This document shows, one piece after another, positions 1 through 7,204 of a stretch of DNA of 11,039 nucleotides. Numbering within the stretch: the first letter of the stretch is position 1; each line of letters opens with the position of its first letter. The stretch covers positions 1 through 11,039 of the forward strand of contig CAAEMG010000095.1 of the NCBI GenBank assembly GCA_900757025.1, read 5' to 3'. This DNA is from Clostridia bacterium. GTDB taxonomy: Bacteria; Bacillota; Clostridia; Lachnospirales; Anaerotignaceae. The notes under the pieces were generated by a model. It was not told where the DNA came from and searched no databases. It saw nothing but the letters and a program-made list of their open reading frames with translations. The translations under genes were made by a program, and so were the position numbers.

Positions 1-450
1 TCTTTCGGCAATCTTTCAAGGGCATCATGGACAAGTGCCGCCGTTGGTGCGGTTATTTTTGTAATCGGCTATATTGTTTTAAAAGGCTTTGCATGGCGTT
101 TAACAGCCCTTACGGCAGGCGAGGAGCGTGCTAAAAGCCTTGGCATAGATGTTGAAAAGCTTAGAATTTGCACTTTTGTTGTCTGTGCTTTTCTTATAGC
201 CGGTGCCGTAGGCTTTATAGGCACTGTTGCCTTCATAGGTCTTGTTGCGCCCCATTGCGCAAGGCTTCTTATAGGCGAAGACCAGCGCTATCTTATGCCT
301 GTCACAGTTATTTTCGGCAGTCTTATAATGCTTCTGTCCTCTGCCTTTTCAAAATTTTTGTCAAGCGGTTCAATGCTTCCCGTGGGAATAATAACCTCCG
401 TTGTCGGCGTTCCCTTCCTTTTTGTACTGCTTATGAGGGAGGAACGATAA
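1..450 (+). CDS. FecCD-family metal-chelate ABC transporter permease, C-terminal part
   Basis: This is the last 149 codons of an inner-membrane permease that would import an iron-siderophore, haem or corrinoid complex, driven by the ATPase encoded next. The reading frame is open from base 1 to TAA at 448-450, so the N-terminal half lies outside the window. The visible part has hydrophobic helices separated by FecCD/BtuC-type hallmarks: a TAGEERAKSLGID segment, which is the cytoplasmic coupling region, then GFIGTVAFIGLVAPH, and near the end LPVGIITSVVGVPFL. It closes with a short charged tail, MREER. The stop codon is one base from the ATG of the ATPase, so the two are translationally coupled. 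The substrate cannot be told from this half, because no binding protein is in view. Family assignment is firm. Confidence 0.95.
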   Translation, partial: SFGNLSRASWTSAAVGAVIFVIGYIVLKGFAWRLTALTAGEERAKSLGIDVEKLRICTFVVCAFLIAGAVGFIGTVAFIGLVAPHCARLLIGEDQRYLMPVTVIFGSLIMLLSSAFSKFLSSGSMLPVGIITSVVGVPFLFVLLMREER

Positions 451-451
451 A

Positions 452-1237
452 ATGACAGATTTAACACTTAAAAATTTCAGCGTAGGCTATGGAAAAAAAG
501 AAATTATAAAAGACGTTTCCGCCCAATTTAAAGGCGGAGAAATGACAGCGGTTATAGGCAGAAACGGAACAGGCAAAACAACTTTTATAAAAGCAATAGC
601 CGGCCTTGAAAAATTCAGCGGAGAAAAAACTCTTACCTGTAACGGTAAAATAATAAAAGACTCCAAGGAAATCGCATATGTTCCTCAGCTCGGCAGCCTA
701 AGCACACGTCTTACCGTATTTGAAATGGTGCTTCTCGGGCTTGTAAAAAATTTGAAGTGGCACGTAACAAATGAACAGATTAATAAAGTAACCGAAACAC
801 TTACGCAAATGCGTATACACGGTATAAGTGACCAGCCTTTTAATACATTAAGCGGCGGTCAGAAACAAATGGTATCCATGGCTCAGTCCCTTATTTCAAA
901 ACCGAAGGTTCTTCTTCTTGACGAACCCACAAGTGCCCTTGATTTAAGGCATCAGCTTATAGTTATGGATATTGCAAAAAAGTATACGGAAGAAAATGAT
1001 GCCGTAACAATATTTGTTGTGCATGACCTTATGCTTGCGGCACGCTACGGTCAAAAGCTTATGATGCTTCATCACGGCGGTATTAAAGCCTATGACACAG
1101 CCGAAAATGTACTTAAAAACGAATATCTTGAAGAAATATATAAAGTTGAAACAAGCGTTGAAAGAACAAAATGCGGCTTTTTAAATGTAGTTCCCATAAA
1201 GCCGATAGAAAAACATAAGGGGTGGTATAATGAGTAA
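452..1237 (+). CDS. FepC/FecE-type ABC transporter ATP-binding protein
   Basis: This 261-residue cytoplasmic ATPase would power the FecCD permease just upstream. All nucleotide-binding motifs are intact: Walker A GRNGTGKTT at residues 36-44, Q-loop glutamine at 79 in YVPQL, signature LSGGQ at 133-137, Walker B VLLLDEPT at 153-160 with catalytic Glu158, and switch His191 in VVHD. The length is typical for a single-domain FepC-like subunit. The tail after residue 240 (CGFLNVVPIKP) is the usual short C-terminal extension. The start is the ATG one base after the permease stop. The 3' end overlaps the methyltransferase start by 8 bases. The transported ligand is unknown. Confidence 0.96.
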   Translation: MTDLTLKNFSVGYGKKEIIKDVSAQFKGGEMTAVIGRNGTGKTTFIKAIAGLEKFSGEKTLTCNGKIIKDSKEIAYVPQLGSLSTRLTVFEMVLLGLVKNLKWHVTNEQINKVTETLTQMRIHGISDQPFNTLSGGQKQMVSMAQSLISKPKVLLLDEPTSALDLRHQLIVMDIAKKYTEENDAVTIFVVHDLMLAARYGQKLMMLHHGGIKAYDTAENVLKNEYLEEIYKVETSVERTKCGFLNVVPIKPIEKHKGWYNE

Positions 1238-1964
1238 TCTCGAAAAAATAGAAAAATACTGGGATATGCGTTCCGAAGGCTTTTCAAAAGGCATAAATGA
1301 CGAGCTTAAAACCGATTACGAAAAATGGAACGAAAAATTTGATTTACTTTTAAAAAACGCCACAGGCAAAAAAGTTCTTGATATAGGCTGCGGGCCCGGC
1401 TTTTTTACCGTAATACTGGGAAAAAAAGGCTATAACGTAACGGCAGTTGATTATTCCGAAGATATGCTTAAAGAAGCTGAAAAAAATACCCTTCAAAGAG
1501 GCGTAAATGCAGTATTTATGCAGGGTGATGCTCAAAATCTTCCTTTTGAAGAAGAAAGTTTCGACATAATAGTAAGCCGAAACCTTACATGGAATTTAGA
1601 AAATCCGGAAAAAGCCTATTCTCTCTGGTTTAAACTGCTTAAAAAAGGCGGTATACTCATAAACTGCGACGGAAACCACTACAGATATTTTTATAATGAC
1701 GAATATATGCTTGAAAAAACAAGCAAAGAGCATAAAGACGGACATAATCCCGAATACATAAAAAATATTGACGTAAGCATAATAGACAATATTGCAAAAG
1801 AACTTCCTTTAAGCCGATATGACCGTCCGAAATGGGATATTAATCTTCTTATAGACCTTGGTGCAGAAAATATCCATACAGAAATAACAAGACAAAATTT
1901 CACCGACCAAAACGGTAAAAACCATACCGTTATAAAAGATTTTGTACTTAAAGCCGTTAAATAA
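1230..1964 (+). CDS. Class I SAM-dependent methyltransferase (methyltransferase 11/25 type)
   Basis: This 244-residue protein has the Rossmann-type SAM-binding fold. Motif I is VLDIGCGPG at residues 49-57. The acidic residue ending strand 2 is Asp74 in AVDYS. Motif II is the GDAQNLPF stretch at 99-106 with Asp100, followed by SFDIIVSRN and the post-III motif LLKKGGILI at 136-144. The start ATG at 1230 lies behind an AAGGGGTGG ribosome site and within the last codons of the ATPase gene, so it is probably translationally coupled. Its position in a metal-chelate uptake operon suggests it acts on the imported ligand or a related small molecule, but that is inference. The sequence does not identify the acceptor. 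Confidence 0.9.
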   Translation: MSNLEKIEKYWDMRSEGFSKGINDELKTDYEKWNEKFDLLLKNATGKKVLDIGCGPGFFTVILGKKGYNVTAVDYSEDMLKEAEKNTLQRGVNAVFMQGDAQNLPFEEESFDIIVSRNLTWNLENPEKAYSLWFKLLKKGGILINCDGNHYRYFYNDEYMLEKTSKEHKDGHNPEYIKNIDVSIIDNIAKELPLSRYDRPKWDINLLIDLGAENIHTEITRQNFTDQNGKNHTVIKDFVLKAVK

Positions 1965-1977
1965 AGGACTTGATAAA

Positions 1978-2574
1978 ATGAAACTTTCAAGAAAATTTTA
2001 TACAGGCGAAACATTATCCGTAGGCAAATCTCTTTTAGGCAAAATAATAGTAAGCAACATAGACGGAAAAACAACAAAAGCCAGAATTGTTGAAACGGAA
2101 TGTTACATGGGCCCTTGGGATAAGGCGGCACACTCATATGGCGGAAAAAGAAACGGCAGATGTGAAATACAGTTTAAAGAAGGCGGATACGCCTATATAT
2201 ACCTCATATACGGTATGCACAGCTGTTTTAATATAGTTACAAACAAAGCCGAAAAACCGGAATCTGTGCTTATTCGTGCGGCAGAGCCTGTTTCTGGATT
2301 GGACACAATGGAAGAAAGACGAAAAACAACCAAAAGAAAAATGCTGCTTAACGGGCCGGGAAAACTTTGTCAGGCTCTCGGCATAAACCGCAGTCTTTAC
2401 GGCGAAGATTTGTGCGGCGACCTGCTTTATCTTGAAGATGACGGCTATTCTCCTCTTCCCGAAGAAATTGAGGAAAGCAAAAGAATAAATATTGATTACG
2501 CCGAAGATGCAAAAGATTATTTGTGGCGTTTTACAATAAAAGATAATCCGTATGTATCGGTAAAAACAAAATAA
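1978..2574 (+). CDS. DNA-3-methyladenine glycosylase, AAG/MPG family
   Basis: This 198-residue base-excision repair enzyme would remove alkylated purines such as 3-methyladenine and hypoxanthine by cleaving the N-glycosidic bond. It matches the AAG (MPG) family along its whole length. RIVETECY at residues 36-43 places the catalytic glutamate at Glu41 with Tyr43. AAHS at 51-54 supplies His52. YIYLIYGMHSCFN at 73-85 supplies Tyr75, the probable base-flipping intercalator, and Asn85 of the recognition pocket. VLIRAAEP at 97-104 and LLNGPGKLCQALGI at 123-136 are further family blocks. I chose the ATG at 1978 because AAAGGA lies 9 bases upstream and the family starts at this point. An in-frame ATG at 1942 would overlap the methyltransferase and add 12 unrelated residues. 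Its link to the transport operon is probably positional only. Confidence 0.94.
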   Translation: MKLSRKFYTGETLSVGKSLLGKIIVSNIDGKTTKARIVETECYMGPWDKAAHSYGGKRNGRCEIQFKEGGYAYIYLIYGMHSCFNIVTNKAEKPESVLIRAAEPVSGLDTMEERRKTTKRKMLLNGPGKLCQALGINRSLYGEDLCGDLLYLEDDGYSPLPEEIEESKRINIDYAEDAKDYLWRFTIKDNPYVSVKTK

Positions 2575-2762
2575 ATTACAAATCCCGATTTGACGAACTG
2601 ATAAGACCTTGTGACGCCGTTCCAAACCCTGCAAGCAGAGAGCCGCAAAGTATGCACCCGAAGGGAATTTGTAAACCTGCTCGTAGGAAAATTCTTAACC
2701 AAGCAAAATTCTTACAAGTAAAAATAGTTGACCTAAACTTTGATAAAAAATATCTCTATTTT

Positions 2763-2792
2763 TCATTCTGAGCGAAACGGAGTCGAAGAATC
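2763..2792 (+). repeat. Short hairpin repeat (TCATTCTGAG...TCGAAGAATC type)
   Basis: This 30-base element begins TCATTCTGAG and ends TCGAAGAATC. ATTCTGA can pair with TC-GA-AGAAT, leaving a bulged GA on the 3' arm. The larger repeats at 2855-2906 and 10858-10909 have the same frame with ATGTTGA pairing with TC-GA-AACAT, so two stem positions differ but remain paired. This suggests a dispersed, structure-conserved repeat family rather than chance similarity. Confidence 0.55.
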
Positions 2793-2854
2793 ACATAAAT
2801 TCAAAAGAAAGACATTAGTTTATGGTTTTTCATGCGTTTCGGCAAAGAGATAAA

Positions 2855-2906
2855 ATGTTTCGACTATGCGGAACACGAATATTCCACAAACTCAACATGA
2901 CAAAAT
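2855..2906 (-). repeat. 52-base hairpin repeat, copy 1 (inverted relative to copy 2)
   Basis: Read on the - strand, this matches 10858-10909 at 49 of 52 positions. It contains an inner stem TGTGGAA / TTCCGCA, with one G-T wobble, around an 8-base loop. The outer arms are ATGTTGA and TC-GA-AACAT. Two of the three differences from copy 2 fall in the inner loop, and the third keeps a wobble pair in the stem. A further small palindrome, CAACAT-GACAAA-ATGTTG, straddles its edge at 2893-2910. Confidence 0.8.
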
Positions 2907-2956
2907 GTTGGTGGTTTTGTCGAATAAAATTCTTCGCCAAATATTAATTTTCCCAC

Positions 2957-2998
2957 AAAAATTAGGCACACAGACCGAAATCTGTGTGCCTAATTTTT
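2957..2998. terminator. Bidirectional rho-independent terminator
   Basis: A perfect 15-base-pair stem (arms 2960-2974 and 2981-2995, starting AATTAGGCACACAGA) encloses the loop CCGAAA. It is flanked by A residues on the left and a T run on the right, so it can terminate transcription on either strand. It sits just after the stop of the - strand EF-G-like gene and about 380 bases downstream of the + strand operon. It therefore serves the EF-G-like gene directly and insulates the convergent units. Confidence 0.92.
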
Positions 2999-3002
2999 TT
3001 AA

Positions 3003-5105
3003 TTATTTTTCAAGTTCTTTTTTTCTTTTTTCTATAACGACCTGCTGAACATCCATAGGAGCCTCTTCATATCTTTCAAATTCGCAAGTATATTCGCCAC
3101 GGCTCTGTGTCATGGAACGAAGGTCTGTGCAGTATTTGTACATTGACGCAAGGGGAACTTCCGCAACTATGTTCATGTTTTTGCCCATAGGGTCCATTTT
3201 AAGTATACGGCCTCTTCTCTTATTGAAGTCACCCATTATATCGCCCATGTATTTTTCAGGTGCAAGGACCTCAACGTGTGCTATAGGTTCAAGAATTGTA
3301 GGTTTAGCCTGTGGAATACCGTCTTTAAATGCAACAGATGTTGCCATTTTGAACGCCATTTCACTTGAGTCTACAGGATGGTATGAACCGTCCATAAGAG
3401 TTGCTTTAAGACCGACTACAGGGTATCCTGCAAGTATGCCTGCCTGTACACATTCCTGAATACCTTTTTCAACAGCAGGGAAATACTGTTTAGGAACAGA
3501 ACCGCCGAAAATCTTTTCTTCAAATACATAAGGCTTTGTAAGGTCACCCGATGGCTCAAATACCATAAGTACATCGCCGTACTGACCGTGTCCGCCGGAC
3601 TGTTTCTTATATTTTCCTCTTACCTCTGCCTTGCCCTTAATCATTTCTCTGTAAGGGATTATAGGCTCTGAAAGCTCAGCTTCAATCTTATATTTGTTTT
3701 TGAGCTTGCTTAAAAGAATATCAAGGTGCTGTTCGCCGATACCGTAAACAAGTGACTGCTTTGTTTCGGCATTTACAACAGTTTTAATTGTAGGGTCTTC
3801 TTCTTTAAGCTTTGTAAGGGCTGCGGAAATTTTATCTTCATCACCTTTTGTTTTAGGTGAAATAGCCATTGAATGAACAGATGCAGGGAACTCAATCTGA
3901 GGAAGAATTACAGGTGCATCTTTTGTGCAGAGAGTATCGTTTGTTGATGTATTTGTAAGTTTTGAAAGAGCACCGATGTCGCCTGCGTTTATGCAGTCAA
4001 CTTCAATCTGTTCCTTACCTCTGCATACATATATTTTTGAAATTTTTTCAACGGTGTCCTTCTGAACATTGTATATTGTCATATCCTTTGTCAGCTTGCC
4101 GCTCATAACTCTGAATATGTTAAGTCTGCCGATATATGGGTCTGCGATTGTTTTAAATACAAGAGCTGAGAAAGGTTCTGCGCTTTCGCATTTTCTTTCG
4201 ATAATTTCACCTGTTTTAACATCTTCACATTCAACAGAAGGTCTGCAAATGTTTGATGCAGGAAGGTATCTTACTATTGTATCCATAAGAACCTTTGTGC
4301 CGTAGTGAAGGTTTACGGCACCGCAAAGTACAGGAGCAACCTGTCCACTCTTAATACCTTCGTTAAGACCTCTGTAAATTTCTTCGTCTGTAAGAGGCTC
4401 GTCATTGAAGAATTTTTCAAGAAGTTCATCATCAGCTTCTGCCGCAGCTTCAATAAGCATGTTTCTAAGGCTTTCTACTTCGCCTTCCATAATCTCCGGA
4501 ACGGCTGCATCTGCAAGAACTTTTCCGTTAGGGCTGTCGCCGGCTGTAATAATTCTTGCATATCTTTCTATACAGTTAATAAAGCCGATAAATTTTCCGT
4601 CGTCATCTCTTAAAGGAATCTGGAAAGGCGCAATGGCTTTGCCGAATTTTTTACGCATCTGACCGAGAGTTCTGTTAAAGTCTGCGTTTTCATCATCCAT
4701 CTGGTTTACAAGTATAAATCTTGGAAGATTAGTCTCTTCGCAGTAGTCCCATGCTTTTTCCGTACCAACCTCAGGGCCGGCTTTTCCGGAAACAACAATA
4801 AGTGCTGCATCTGCTGCTGCTATTGAAGATTTAACTTCGCCTACGAAATCAAAATATCCCGGTGTATCAATAAAATTAATTTTTGTATCTTTCCATTCAA
4901 CAGGAATAATAGATGTCTGAATTGATACTTTTCTTTTTATTTCTTCTGGGTCATAGTCACTTACGGTATTTCCGTCAGCGGTATTTCCGAAACGCTTTGT
5001 TGCACCTGAAAAGAAAAGTGCCGATTCCGTAACGGTTGTTTTTCCGCAGCCGCTGTGACCCAAAATGACAATGTTTCTTACTTCACCTGTACCATAAGTT
5101 TTCAT
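3003..5105 (-). CDS. EF-G-2-like (elongation factor G-like) translational GTPase
   Basis: This 700-residue cytoplasmic GTPase has EF-G domain order. The G domain has P-loop GHSGCGKTT at residues 16-24, DTPGYFDF at 80-87 and a G4 motif NQMD at 134-137. It is followed by domain II and domain III, a domain IV block with KYKKQSGGHGQYGDV, and a domain V block with VLAPEKYMGDIMGDFNKRRGRI-type features near residue 630. Canonical EF-G has AHIDAGKTT, DTPGHVDF and NKMD. The Gly-His-Ser P-loop, the Tyr in place of His after DTPG, and the GTEKAWD segment instead match the paralogous EF-G-2 family, as in Thermus thermophilus EF-G-2. Gln135 in place of the usual lysine in G4 is odd. The start ATG at 5105 has GGAGGT 7 bases upstream. 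Its role is probably ribosome-associated but not the housekeeping translocase. Confidence 0.93.
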   Translation of the reverse strand: MKTYGTGEVRNIVILGHSGCGKTTVTESALFFSGATKRFGNTADGNTVSDYDPEEIKRKVSIQTSIIPVEWKDTKINFIDTPGYFDFVGEVKSSIAAADAALIVVSGKAGPEVGTEKAWDYCEETNLPRFILVNQMDDENADFNRTLGQMRKKFGKAIAPFQIPLRDDDGKFIGFINCIERYARIITAGDSPNGKVLADAAVPEIMEGEVESLRNMLIEAAAEADDELLEKFFNDEPLTDEEIYRGLNEGIKSGQVAPVLCGAVNLHYGTKVLMDTIVRYLPASNICRPSVECEDVKTGEIIERKCESAEPFSALVFKTIADPYIGRLNIFRVMSGKLTKDMTIYNVQKDTVEKISKIYVCRGKEQIEVDCINAGDIGALSKLTNTSTNDTLCTKDAPVILPQIEFPASVHSMAISPKTKGDEDKISAALTKLKEEDPTIKTVVNAETKQSLVYGIGEQHLDILLSKLKNKYKIEAELSEPIIPYREMIKGKAEVRGKYKKQSGGHGQYGDVLMVFEPSGDLTKPYVFEEKIFGGSVPKQYFPAVEKGIQECVQAGILAGYPVVGLKATLMDGSYHPVDSSEMAFKMATSVAFKDGIPQAKPTILEPIAHVEVLAPEKYMGDIMGDFNKRRGRILKMDPMGKNMNIVAEVPLASMYKYCTDLRSMTQSRGEYTCEFERYEEAPMDVQQVVIEKRKKELEK

Positions 5106-5181
5106 ACTATCGACCTCCGTTTATGCAATAACATTAATTTTCTTTAAAAAATGTGCATATTTTTAATAACCATTTTATAAA

Positions 5182-5210
5182 GTTATATATTTATTATTCT
5201 GCATTTGTAA
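5182..5210 (-). promoter_or_regulatory. Possible sigma-70-type promoter of the EF-G-like gene
   Basis: On the - strand, TTACAA (5205-5210) is followed after 17 bases by TATAAC (5182-5187), about 75 bases upstream of the ATG. The -10 match is good (5 of 6), but the -35 match is poor (3 of 6). The surroundings are very AT-rich, so chance matches are likely. Confidence 0.35.
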
Positions 5211-5302
5211 TTAGTTTCCTTTATTTTACCGCAAAATATTTTATTTTTAGATATTTTGCATAAATAGCGTCATTTATTATCATAAACTACTTCCAAACAA
5301 AA

Positions 5303-5341
5303 AAACCCTTTCTATTTTTGTTTACAAAATGAAAGAGGTTT
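5303..5341 (-). terminator. Rho-independent terminator of the small membrane-protein array
   Basis: On the - strand, AAACC-CTTTC-type arms pair (5337-5341 with 5303-5307, and 5331-5335 with 5308-5312, with a single bulged base at 5336). The inner ATTTT/AAAAT pairs extend the stem, and a T run follows, complementary to the As at 5299-5305. It lies 42 bases beyond the stop of the last membrane-protein gene, and no similar hairpin was seen in the gaps inside the array. This supports one long transcript ending here. Confidence 0.8.
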
Positions 5342-5382
5342 GTATGTCTATTTTTTTCAGTATTAAATTGTAAAATAAAATT

Positions 5383-5721
5383 TTAATATAACGGCAAGCC
5401 GAAAAATATTATAAGGCTTTCCACAAATCCCAATACACAGATACACAATGTTTTATCGTACATTTTCGTATCCCCCGAATTTTTAACGGTATATAACTTA
5501 TAAAACATTACAACGTCGGCAGTAAATTCAACCATTCCCCCTCCTTTTCCTCCCAAAATACGGGGAGAAAATATTTCAAACATAATTTTAAGGGGAAACT
5601 CCGACCACTTATTCAAGAGCATACATATCATAAAAAACAAAATAGAAATTACCGTTAAACCGCATAATACCGTATATATTTTTATTATGGCTTCGGCAAC
5701 AAAAAATATTGTTTTTTTCAT
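5383..5721 (-). CDS. Small membrane protein, subfamily A (last gene of the array; putative immunity protein)
   Basis: This 112-residue protein is not recognised from any named family. It starts MKKTIFF, has a hydrophobic helix at about 12-36, a conserved motif FSPRILGGKGGG at 51-62, a semi-polar helix MVEFTADVVMFYKLYT at 63-78, and a final helix ending ESLIIFFGLPLY. It is closely similar to the genes at 7937-8275 and 9333-9659, sharing IKIYT, FSPxILGGKxGG, MFYKxYTxKNS and IIFFGLP. I chose the ATG at 5721, behind AGGTGAT, over an upstream GTG at 5727, because the paralogue at 8275 starts at the same residue. By position it is the most distal gene behind the toxin-like gene. An immunity role is inferred from context only. 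Confidence 0.8.
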   Translation of the reverse strand: MKKTIFFVAEAIIKIYTVLCGLTVISILFFMICMLLNKWSEFPLKIMFEIFSPRILGGKGGGMVEFTADVVMFYKLYTVKNSGDTKMYDKTLCICVLGFVESLIIFFGLPLY

Positions 5722-5754
5722 TATCACATCACCTGCTTATACAGAAAAGAACGC
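5713..5754. repeat. 42-base perfect direct repeat, copy 1 (gene junction)
   Basis: This stretch is identical to 7163-7204. On the - strand it covers the last codons of one subfamily B gene, the 15-base gap, the AGGTGAT ribosome site and the first codons of the next gene. Both junctions are therefore identical although the following genes belong to different subfamilies (A here, B at 7171). Confidence 0.9.
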
Positions 5755-6042
5755 CATTAAGAAAAATGCTGAAAACACTATTCCCCATGTAACGCACATC
5801 ATTATTACAGTTCTTCTGCTTAACATAAAAGCCGCCCTAACCGTATTTAATACCGTCATCATCAAAATATAAACAACAGCATAAGACGAACAAAATATGT
5901 TGCTTAATGCGCTTCGGTAATACAGCTTCAAAAATATGTCGTTTGGAATAATCCAAAGAACAGGAACAAGATAATAATAGGCGGCAAATATTATTGTAAA
6001 AATATCCGTAACCGAAAATATTACATTAAACGCTTTTTTCAT
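5737..6042 (-). CDS. Small membrane protein, subfamily B (putative immunity protein)
   Basis: This 101-residue hydrophobic protein is unrecognised by name. It begins MKKAFNVIFSVTDIFTIIFAAYYY. It shares with the other B members the first-helix Asp (TDIFTII), the loop YYRSALS, an Arg ending the third helix (NTVRA) and a terminal helix ending AFFSV. Three to four membrane segments are likely, at about 8-33, 52-72 and 78-100. I chose the ATG at 6042, preceded by GGTGGTG, because a longer frame to 6114 would overlap the gene at 6063 and add 24 residues absent from its relatives. Its basic stretch after the Arg is shorter than in the other B proteins. It lies 15 bases upstream of the A gene and 20 bases downstream of a C gene. 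Confidence 0.78.
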   Translation of the reverse strand: MKKAFNVIFSVTDIFTIIFAAYYYLVPVLWIIPNDIFLKLYYRSALSNIFCSSYAVVYILMMTVLNTVRAAFMLSRRTVIMMCVTWGIVFSAFFLMAFFSV

Positions 6043-6062
6043 AATGCACCACCGCTTTATTT

Positions 6063-6401
6063 TTAAGTAAAACAGCACATAAAAAGCAACGTTGACGGAA
6101 ATACCAAGCCCCATGCCAAAAACATCATTTTTGCCGTATGTGCCGTATTTTCACTGTTTTTTACAGCCGAAATACAGAATTTAAAAAAATATATAACCGA
6201 AATAATCCAAGTGTATACGCATATTAAAAAGCAACCCTCAGCACTGCTTAATATACTTTCATAATACAGATAATCAAATATTTTTATTTGTATCAAATTG
6301 CCAAAAAGCAATTCAAAATATGAGTAATAAAGATATACTGCAAGTATAATTATTGTTATGTCAAAAAATCGGCTTATTCTTTTCAAATTCTTTTCTGCCA
6401 T
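6063..6401 (-). CDS. Small membrane protein, subfamily C (putative immunity protein)
   Basis: This 112-residue integral membrane protein begins MAEKNLKRISRFFDITIII. Its first helix resembles subfamily B (FFDITIIILAVYLYY), but the second half has its own signature, shared with the gene at 8279-8659: YFFKFCISAVKNSE, then KMMFLAWGLVFPSTLLFM. The start ATG at 6401 follows GGGAAAGTG. A TTG-initiated extension to 6425 lacks support. It has at least three predicted membrane segments (about 13-33, 55-80 and 90-110). The function is unknown. Its place in the array suggests the same role as its relatives. Confidence 0.78.
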   Translation of the reverse strand: MAEKNLKRISRFFDITIIILAVYLYYSYFELLFGNLIQIKIFDYLYYESILSSAEGCFLICVYTWIISVIYFFKFCISAVKNSENTAHTAKMMFLAWGLVFPSTLLFMCCFT

Positions 6402-6487
6402 ATTTTCACTTTCCCGATAAATCAATACTTAAGCCTACCATATTCCGCATAAATACCTTTTATATTTTTAATTATTGCCCTACTCTT

Positions 6488-6805
6488 TTATACAGCATTT
6501 GCCAAAAGCACGGCAATAAGCAGTTCCCACGTAACAATCATAATTATAAGATTTTTTGAAAGCGCTTTGCTCTTCATAAAAAAATTTGCCAAAGCCCTTA
6601 CCGCATTTATAACCGACATAAAAACTATGTATTTAATTGCATATTCCGATTTATTTATTATGCTTACCGGTGATTTATAGTATAAAAGCATATATAAATC
6701 CATCGCAGAAAAGAGCATACATAAAAATACGGGAAAATAGTATATTCCAAGAATAATTATTGAAATGTCCGTTATTTTAAACAGATTTTCTGTTTTTTCC
6801 AACAT
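6488..6805 (-). CDS. Small membrane protein, subfamily B (putative immunity protein)
   Basis: This 105-residue protein begins MLEKTENLFKITDISIII. The subfamily B pattern is clear: EKxxxLFKIxD at the start, a first helix with YYFP, the loop YYKSPVSII, an Arg in NAVRAL, the basic linker MKSKALSKN and a last hydrophobic helix. Two starts are possible. The ATG at 6805 lies 12 bases after an AAGAAGGG site and has a TGATTGTTATG context like the other members. A GTG at 6814 would be only 3 bases from that site. An 86-base gap separates its stop from the next ATG at 6401, the widest gap in the array. I saw no hairpin in it. Confidence 0.76.
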   Translation of the reverse strand: MLEKTENLFKITDISIIILGIYYFPVFLCMLFSAMDLYMLLYYKSPVSIINKSEYAIKYIVFMSVINAVRALANFFMKSKALSKNLIIMIVTWELLIAVLLANAV

Positions 6806-6838
6806 AACAATCACAAACCCTTCTTTTTATTATTCCAA

Positions 6839-7171
6839 TTATATTGAAATAATAATTACAGCAGGAAGAAGCATCCATATTGCCAAAACAAGCATAGTAA
6901 CACATCTTAAAGCGTCACTTTTCTTTTTTATAATATTTAATATAAGCCGAATAATATTAAACACGCATATAAAAGCAACTGTAATAACCGTTATTTGTGA
7001 GTTTCCTATGTTTTTCAAAGGCTCTTCAAAATACATAAAACCCAACAACTTTTTCAATAAACCTATATTAATTACATACAATACGAAAAAAAGATAAAAC
7101 GGATAGTAATATAAAGCCAGTATAAGTTCAACTATATCAACAGTCTTATAAATAAAAGCACCTTTTTTCAT
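6839..7171 (-). CDS. Small membrane protein, divergent subfamily B (putative immunity protein)
   Basis: This 110-residue hydrophobic protein begins MKKGAFIYKTVDIVELILALYYYP. It keeps the first-helix Asp and the YYYP motif, an Arg in NIIRLILN and the following basic stretch KKKSDALR. The usual YYxSxLS loop is replaced by MYFEEPLKNI. The AGGTGAT ribosome site 6 bases before the ATG lies in the 42-base repeat shared with the junction at 5713-5754. The final residues VIIISI resemble the SV ending of other B members. No catalytic motif is visible, and the membrane segments fill most of the protein. Confidence 0.77.
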   Translation of the reverse strand: MKKGAFIYKTVDIVELILALYYYPFYLFFVLYVINIGLLKKLLGFMYFEEPLKNIGNSQITVITVAFICVFNIIRLILNIIKKKSDALRCVTMLVLAIWMLLPAVIIISI

Positions 7172-7204
7172 TATCACATCACCTGCTTATACAGAAAAGA
7201 ACGC
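7163..7204. repeat. 42-base perfect direct repeat, copy 2 (gene junction)
   Basis: This is identical to 5713-5754. It spans the end of the B gene at 7187, the 15-base spacer with ribosome site and the start of the B gene at 7171. Identity stops abruptly on both sides (next bases c versus a beyond the C-terminal codons), as expected from local recombination or gene conversion at a shared junction. Confidence 0.9.

Larger units (their letters stand above)
2575..2956. other. Non-coding intergenic stretch between convergent genes
   Basis: No credible gene is visible between the glycosylase stop and the terminator. The first ~120 bases are less AT-rich than the rest and show stops in every + frame. 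An open - strand frame through 2517-2702 has no ribosome site and runs into the glycosylase coding region, so I do not call it. A 10-base direct repeat, AAAATTCTTA, occurs at 2688-2697 and 2705-2714. From 2763 onward the stretch carries two hairpin-forming repeats, listed separately. It may hold the debris of a repeat element or old gene, but nothing more can be said from one copy. Confidence 0.5.

Noticed and set aside
2134..2634. Long open frame on the - strand across the glycosylase
   Set aside because: It is antisense to a well-supported AAG-family gene, has no ribosome site and shows a low-complexity, Phe/Arg-rich product typical of a shadow frame.
4069..4613. Open + strand frames inside the EF-G-like gene
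   Set aside because: They lie opposite conserved GTPase coding sequence and show no motif or ribosome site.
3003..5105. Tetracycline-resistance ribosomal protection protein (Tet(M) type)
   Set aside because: The length (700 residues), GHSGCGKTT P-loop, DTPGYFDF and QSGGHGQYGD block fit the EF-G-2 family better than Tet(M)-like proteins.
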